A stretch of 64,000 bases of DNA from Perilla frutescens (Eukaryota > Streptophyta > Magnoliopsida > Lamiales > Lamiaceae). Positions 62,113-64,000 of this stretch are shown piece by piece (within the stretch, counting starts at the first letter, position 1; each line of letters starts with the position of its first letter). The translations under genes and the position numbers were made by a program. The DNA is taken from NCBI GenBank assembly GCA_026008535.1, contig BRKX01000004.1, forward strand, positions 15,897,501-15,961,500, written 5' to 3'. Under the pieces are notes generated by a model that was not told where the DNA came from, searched no databases, and saw only the letters and a program-made list of their open reading frames with translations.

Positions 62113-64000
62113 TGATGTTACCCAGACAATGAATCTAAGCCAAATCGATATGCAAGTGAAAGACTTCTAGAGGACACGAACAACGTCAGCGGAATGAAGG
62201 ATTCAATCTGACTAAACTAGATAATATAAATGAATTTAACACGAAGAATAAGACTCAATTATGAAGTGGAATTAGACTCGATAATTTAGACAACTATGAC
62301 ACCTAGAATGTGACACAAACTATGCAAAACACAATACCAAATAAAGGGACTAAGACAGACGTACGGTTGGGAGGCATTCGGACGAGTACGGCGATGGCTT
62401 TAGGCTATAAATGTTAGTTTTGTATACTGGAAGACTTGTCTTTGTATACTTTTCTAATGATGTGATGATATGAAATGAAAGTTATTATAGTCACTGTTTG
62501 CATTTAGATTATGTTCTATAATTGTTCTATGCAATATTCTATATACTTACATTGTAGATAATATGGTGTGGGGAGTCACACGGTAAGACCATATCATTAG
62601 AACCTTGTTTGTATTAAAGAGCTCACAGCTTAGATGGTCCTGAACACACCATCGATACACCGTAGAATAATCTGATAAGTTAGTTTATCTTGACTAACTG
62701 ATTATTCTAGTACACTTGTTAGTATATTGAGGAGGATCATGATAGAATACTATTCTCTGTCTCTGACCCAGTTAGTGAGAGAATAAAGATCCACAGAGTT
62801 CGGGTTCTAAACTCATGTGATATTGGCGAACATATGTGTGCATTGTTTGTTACTTTGATTTATCAATGGGTGAGATCTTTTCGTATATCAACAAACTCGA
62901 TATCTTGGATAATAACAATGTATACATGAAGTCTCGAGCAGTATGCATGAGCATCGTGTCCTGGTGCGCCAGGTTGATGAGGTTCTCTTGAAGAAACACA
63001 AGTTTATGTTGAAACCTTGCAGGTGGAATTTATTCCTTACATGGTAAAGCTTGTGTGGTACTACTCAAGGTTTTAGATGTTAATTAATTATAGCTGTCAG
63101 AGGCTGACATAATTAATTAATGGACATTATATCTTAAACACGAGGAATGGCTGGACTAAAGGAGAAAGCATATTCGTAAATATATATTAAATTGGTAGGT
63201 CAGTTTTACTTCTTTAGTGGAATAAAAGTAAAACTTAATTTATTTAATTATATCCTAATTTTATTGGATATTAGATATTAAATAAATTAGTGGGCCAATT
63301 TAATATTCTTCTAGATCCCTGTTGTAGCCCAATAGAGTGATAGTGGACTAGATATTGAACTTGAGATAGAGGCCCAAACCCAGTATGGTTTGGAGAAGGA
63401 ATTTTTGCCCCCTCCCTATATAAAAGGGGGGGGGGGTTCGAAAGTTACACATCTAATATCAGCCCCTCTTTTGTCTCTCAAAGTTATCCACAGATTTCAC
63501 AACCGTATCTAGTAGATTTCAGCCCACTCTGAATCTAGATATAGTCCGAGAATATAACAGAAGATCTTGGAGTAGAATCTGTAAGTGGACGATTTTTGAG
63601 GTGTTAGGTGGCGCCAATTACGTGTTCATTCAACAAAAAGATTAGTCTTGTAATCTTGTCCTTAGACCGTCTGACAATTGTAAGTAATTCGGATCTATAT
63701 CTTCCGCTTTAGATTAACATGCATGTGACATAAGAATATGATTTGCATGAACATGGATTAATGAACAGCCAAATGATCCTGCGGTCGTTTAATTCGAAAA
63801 AACCCCCAACAATGAAAGATGAAGGAACGAATTGAACATACTTAGATAGATTGTGAAAGATATGTGACGAATAAATTGGTGGCTTGGGGATGTTGTTGAT
63901 GGCATCGAGTGGTGTGGATGTAAGGTAGAGTATATAGTTCCAATATTTAGTTGAACCCCATCTTAAAAGATAAAACGCAGCTCCTTCGATCTTCACTTGT
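62113..64000 (-). repeat. Chromovirus-like element, right (5') LTR with copy C inside
   Basis: LTR sequence 62113-62411 (TGATGTTACCCAGACAATG...) and 63812-64000, interrupted by copy C. It continues past the window. There is no PBS beside it because the deletion that removed gag and RT starts here. Confidence 0.65.
62412..63811 (-). mobile_element. Family X repeat, copy C (probable solo LTR)
   Basis: TGTTAGTTTTGTATACTGG to AAAAAACCCCCAACA, 1400 bp, reverse complement of copy B. Flanks ATAAA (62407-62411) and ATGAA (63812-63816) match at 4 of 5 bases. It contains a poly(G) run at 63427-63437. No ORF. Confidence 0.8.

Larger units (their letters stand above)
58474..64000 (-). mobile_element. 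Chromovirus-like Ty3/gypsy element, internally deleted, with two nested repeats
   Basis: Two LTR segments in the same orientation (58474 onward and 62113 onward, both TGATGTKACCCARAC) flank the 3' half of a gypsy pol. Gag, protease and RT are missing: the right LTR abuts the start of integrase. Family X copies B and C sit in the integrase and in the right LTR. The element is inserted in Tat pol and runs off the window. Confidence 0.7.

Noticed and set aside
1..64000. tRNA, rRNA or intact host genes
   Set aside because: Scanned for cloverleaf-like tRNA boxes and rRNA blocks; the only tRNA-like matches are retroelement primer-binding sites. All host-like coding blocks are broken.

Overview
The window is plant nuclear DNA, most likely from a eudicot. 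Every recognisable coding segment belongs to plant transposable elements or to decayed host-gene fragments. There are initiator-Met-tRNA primer-binding sites (TGGTATCAGAGC type), Ty1/copia and Ty3/gypsy polyproteins, a Stowaway-like end, a hAT end and CACTA-type ends. I found no intact host gene, rRNA, tRNA or CRISPR array. This is nested, old, heterochromatin-like repeat DNA in which almost all reading frames carry stops or frameshifts.

Left part (1-12480): a minus-strand copia element cut by the window edge (gag, leader, PBS, LTR); an AT-rich spacer; a hAT end built of GAGCTC-rich subterminal repeats; a LINE 3' remnant; a long-terminal-repeat copy (family X, copy A); a CACTA-like element with a near-perfect 57-bp-arm palindrome; a 3.4-kb gypsy solo LTR with a perfect TATAA target duplication; a pseudogene fragment of a TOPLESS-type corepressor; two further exon-like pieces; and the LTR side plus antisense ORF of a Tat-lineage gypsy element.

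Middle-left (12481-26023): debris inserted into the Tat element. It comprises SIRE-type fragments, an Athila-like LTR with PBS and a 56-codon gag start, a second copy of the long gypsy LTR carrying a 581-bp promoter duplication and a CACTA end with a GC-rich exon-like ORF, then the rest of the Tat antisense ORF, a tandem-repeat array and the end of Tat pol.

Core (26024-56606): a SIRE/Maximus-type copia element on the minus strand (element 1) interrupted inside pol by a second element of the same family on the plus strand (element 2, 35936-50544, perfect CCAAC duplication, two 1621-bp LTRs). Both carry about 5-6 kb of accessory sequence between pol and the 3' LTR. It holds two tandem, related ORFs (called A and B here), each preceded by a TATA-like box and pyrimidine-rich leader conserved between the two elements. 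This is the most interesting system in the window.

Right part (56607-64000): Tat pol resumes (RNase H, second RNase H, integrase). It is interrupted by a minus-strand chromovirus-like gypsy element whose integrase and LTR each carry one copy (B and C, opposite orientations) of the same family X that is seen near 3.7 kb. Copy B has split the integrase reading frame with a near-perfect 5-bp duplication.
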